Shown piece by piece: positions 49,081-49,262 of a DNA stretch of 49,262 nt. Each line of letters opens with the position of its first letter. Position 1 is the first letter of the stretch. The notes below the pieces were generated by a model. That model saw nothing but the letters and a program-made list of their open reading frames with translations. It had not been told where the DNA came from and did no database searches. The DNA comes from Limimaricola pyoseonensis. Its GTDB lineage: Bacteria > Pseudomonadota > Alphaproteobacteria > Rhodobacterales > Rhodobacteraceae. The stretch is from assembly GCF_900102015.1 (NCBI RefSeq), contig NZ_FNAT01000005.1, positions 1 to 49,262 on the forward strand. The letters run 5' to 3'. A program made the position numbers and the translations under genes.

Positions 49081-49167
49081 CTTAGGTCGTTGCAAAAACA
49101 CCTGTAAGAAGGCTCAGATATTTTCCAAACCACTTCAGATGCTTGCTAGGTTTTTTCTGCATAAAAT

Positions 49168-49262
49168 GTGGCGGAGCGAGAGGGATTGCGACGGCAGCAT
49201 CCCGCACCCTAAATCATTGTATTTGCATGTGCGATCCGCCACGCGTGAACCAATTTGTGCAC
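49168..49262. repeat. 95-bp terminal direct repeat, right copy
   Basis: Identical to 1-95. It starts with the att core and ends within the left arm-type repeats, so left and right ends join seamlessly into one attP. Confidence 0.95.

Overview
The window is a complete temperate siphovirus genome, or its integrated or plasmid-like form, with lambda-type architecture. It is GC-rich. Its gene families (lambda-like head genes, DUF6527, DUF6950-like and DUF1353-like proteins, Crp/Fnr and small SD-led stress proteins) and its tRNA-Ser-like attachment core suggest an alphaproteobacterial host, most likely Rhodobacterales. The first and last 95 bases are identical, so the molecule is probably a circle of about 49,167 bp opened at the attachment site. 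Host assignment is inference; no search was run.

Layout. The join (1-110 and about 49,040-49,262) is attP-like: a tRNA-Ser 3' end core flanked on each side by three 9-bp repeats spaced 12 bp apart, next to a tyrosine integrase (minus strand, 47,748-49,004). A single-domain response regulator (550-924) sits just inside. From 1,453 to 28,290 a long minus-strand late operon reads leftwards in almost exact lambda order: TerS, TerL, gpW, portal, S49 protease with nested scaffold, decoration protein, major capsid, FI-, FII-, Z- and U-like proteins, tail tube, tail chaperones with a -1 frameshift, tape measure, tail-tip proteins and a 2,313-residue gpJ-like tip protein. A fibre chaperone-like protein, a lysis block (amidase, holin-like) and a LamG-containing fibre follow. 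A possible late regulator (28,562-29,266) precedes it. A 400-bp gap with paired inverted 9-bp repeats (29,340-29,660) is a candidate origin. Minus-strand replication genes follow (P4-type SF3 helicase, CHC2/Toprim-like primase, small ORFs, ParB-like protein; 29,672-35,018).

The switch is at 35.4-37.0 kb. CII-like and Cro-like genes are on the minus strand and a LexA/S24-type CI repressor is on the plus strand. They are separated by three copies of an operator, GTAGG-N6-CCTAC. Two more copies cover a plus-strand promoter at about 38.75 kb that drives an early operon (38,830-41,173), giving a two-operator circuit like lambda OR/OL. Downstream of cI is a lysogeny-expressed cluster: two membrane proteins around a YbjQ protein carrying an N-terminal zinc-ribbon-like CxxC...CxxC segment. 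Inside the early operon, on the opposite strand, lies a two-TM protein resembling SLATT effectors. These two loci are the best candidates for undescribed immunity or exclusion functions.

The right arm (41.2-47.7 kb) does not look like phage. It holds an IS5-type transposase scar, small stress-type proteins, two conserved-looking hypotheticals, a Crp/Fnr regulator, a transglutaminase-like protease, a hexanucleotide repeat and decayed fragments of an XRE regulator and probably a 2H phosphoesterase. This is bacterial cargo in various states of decay.
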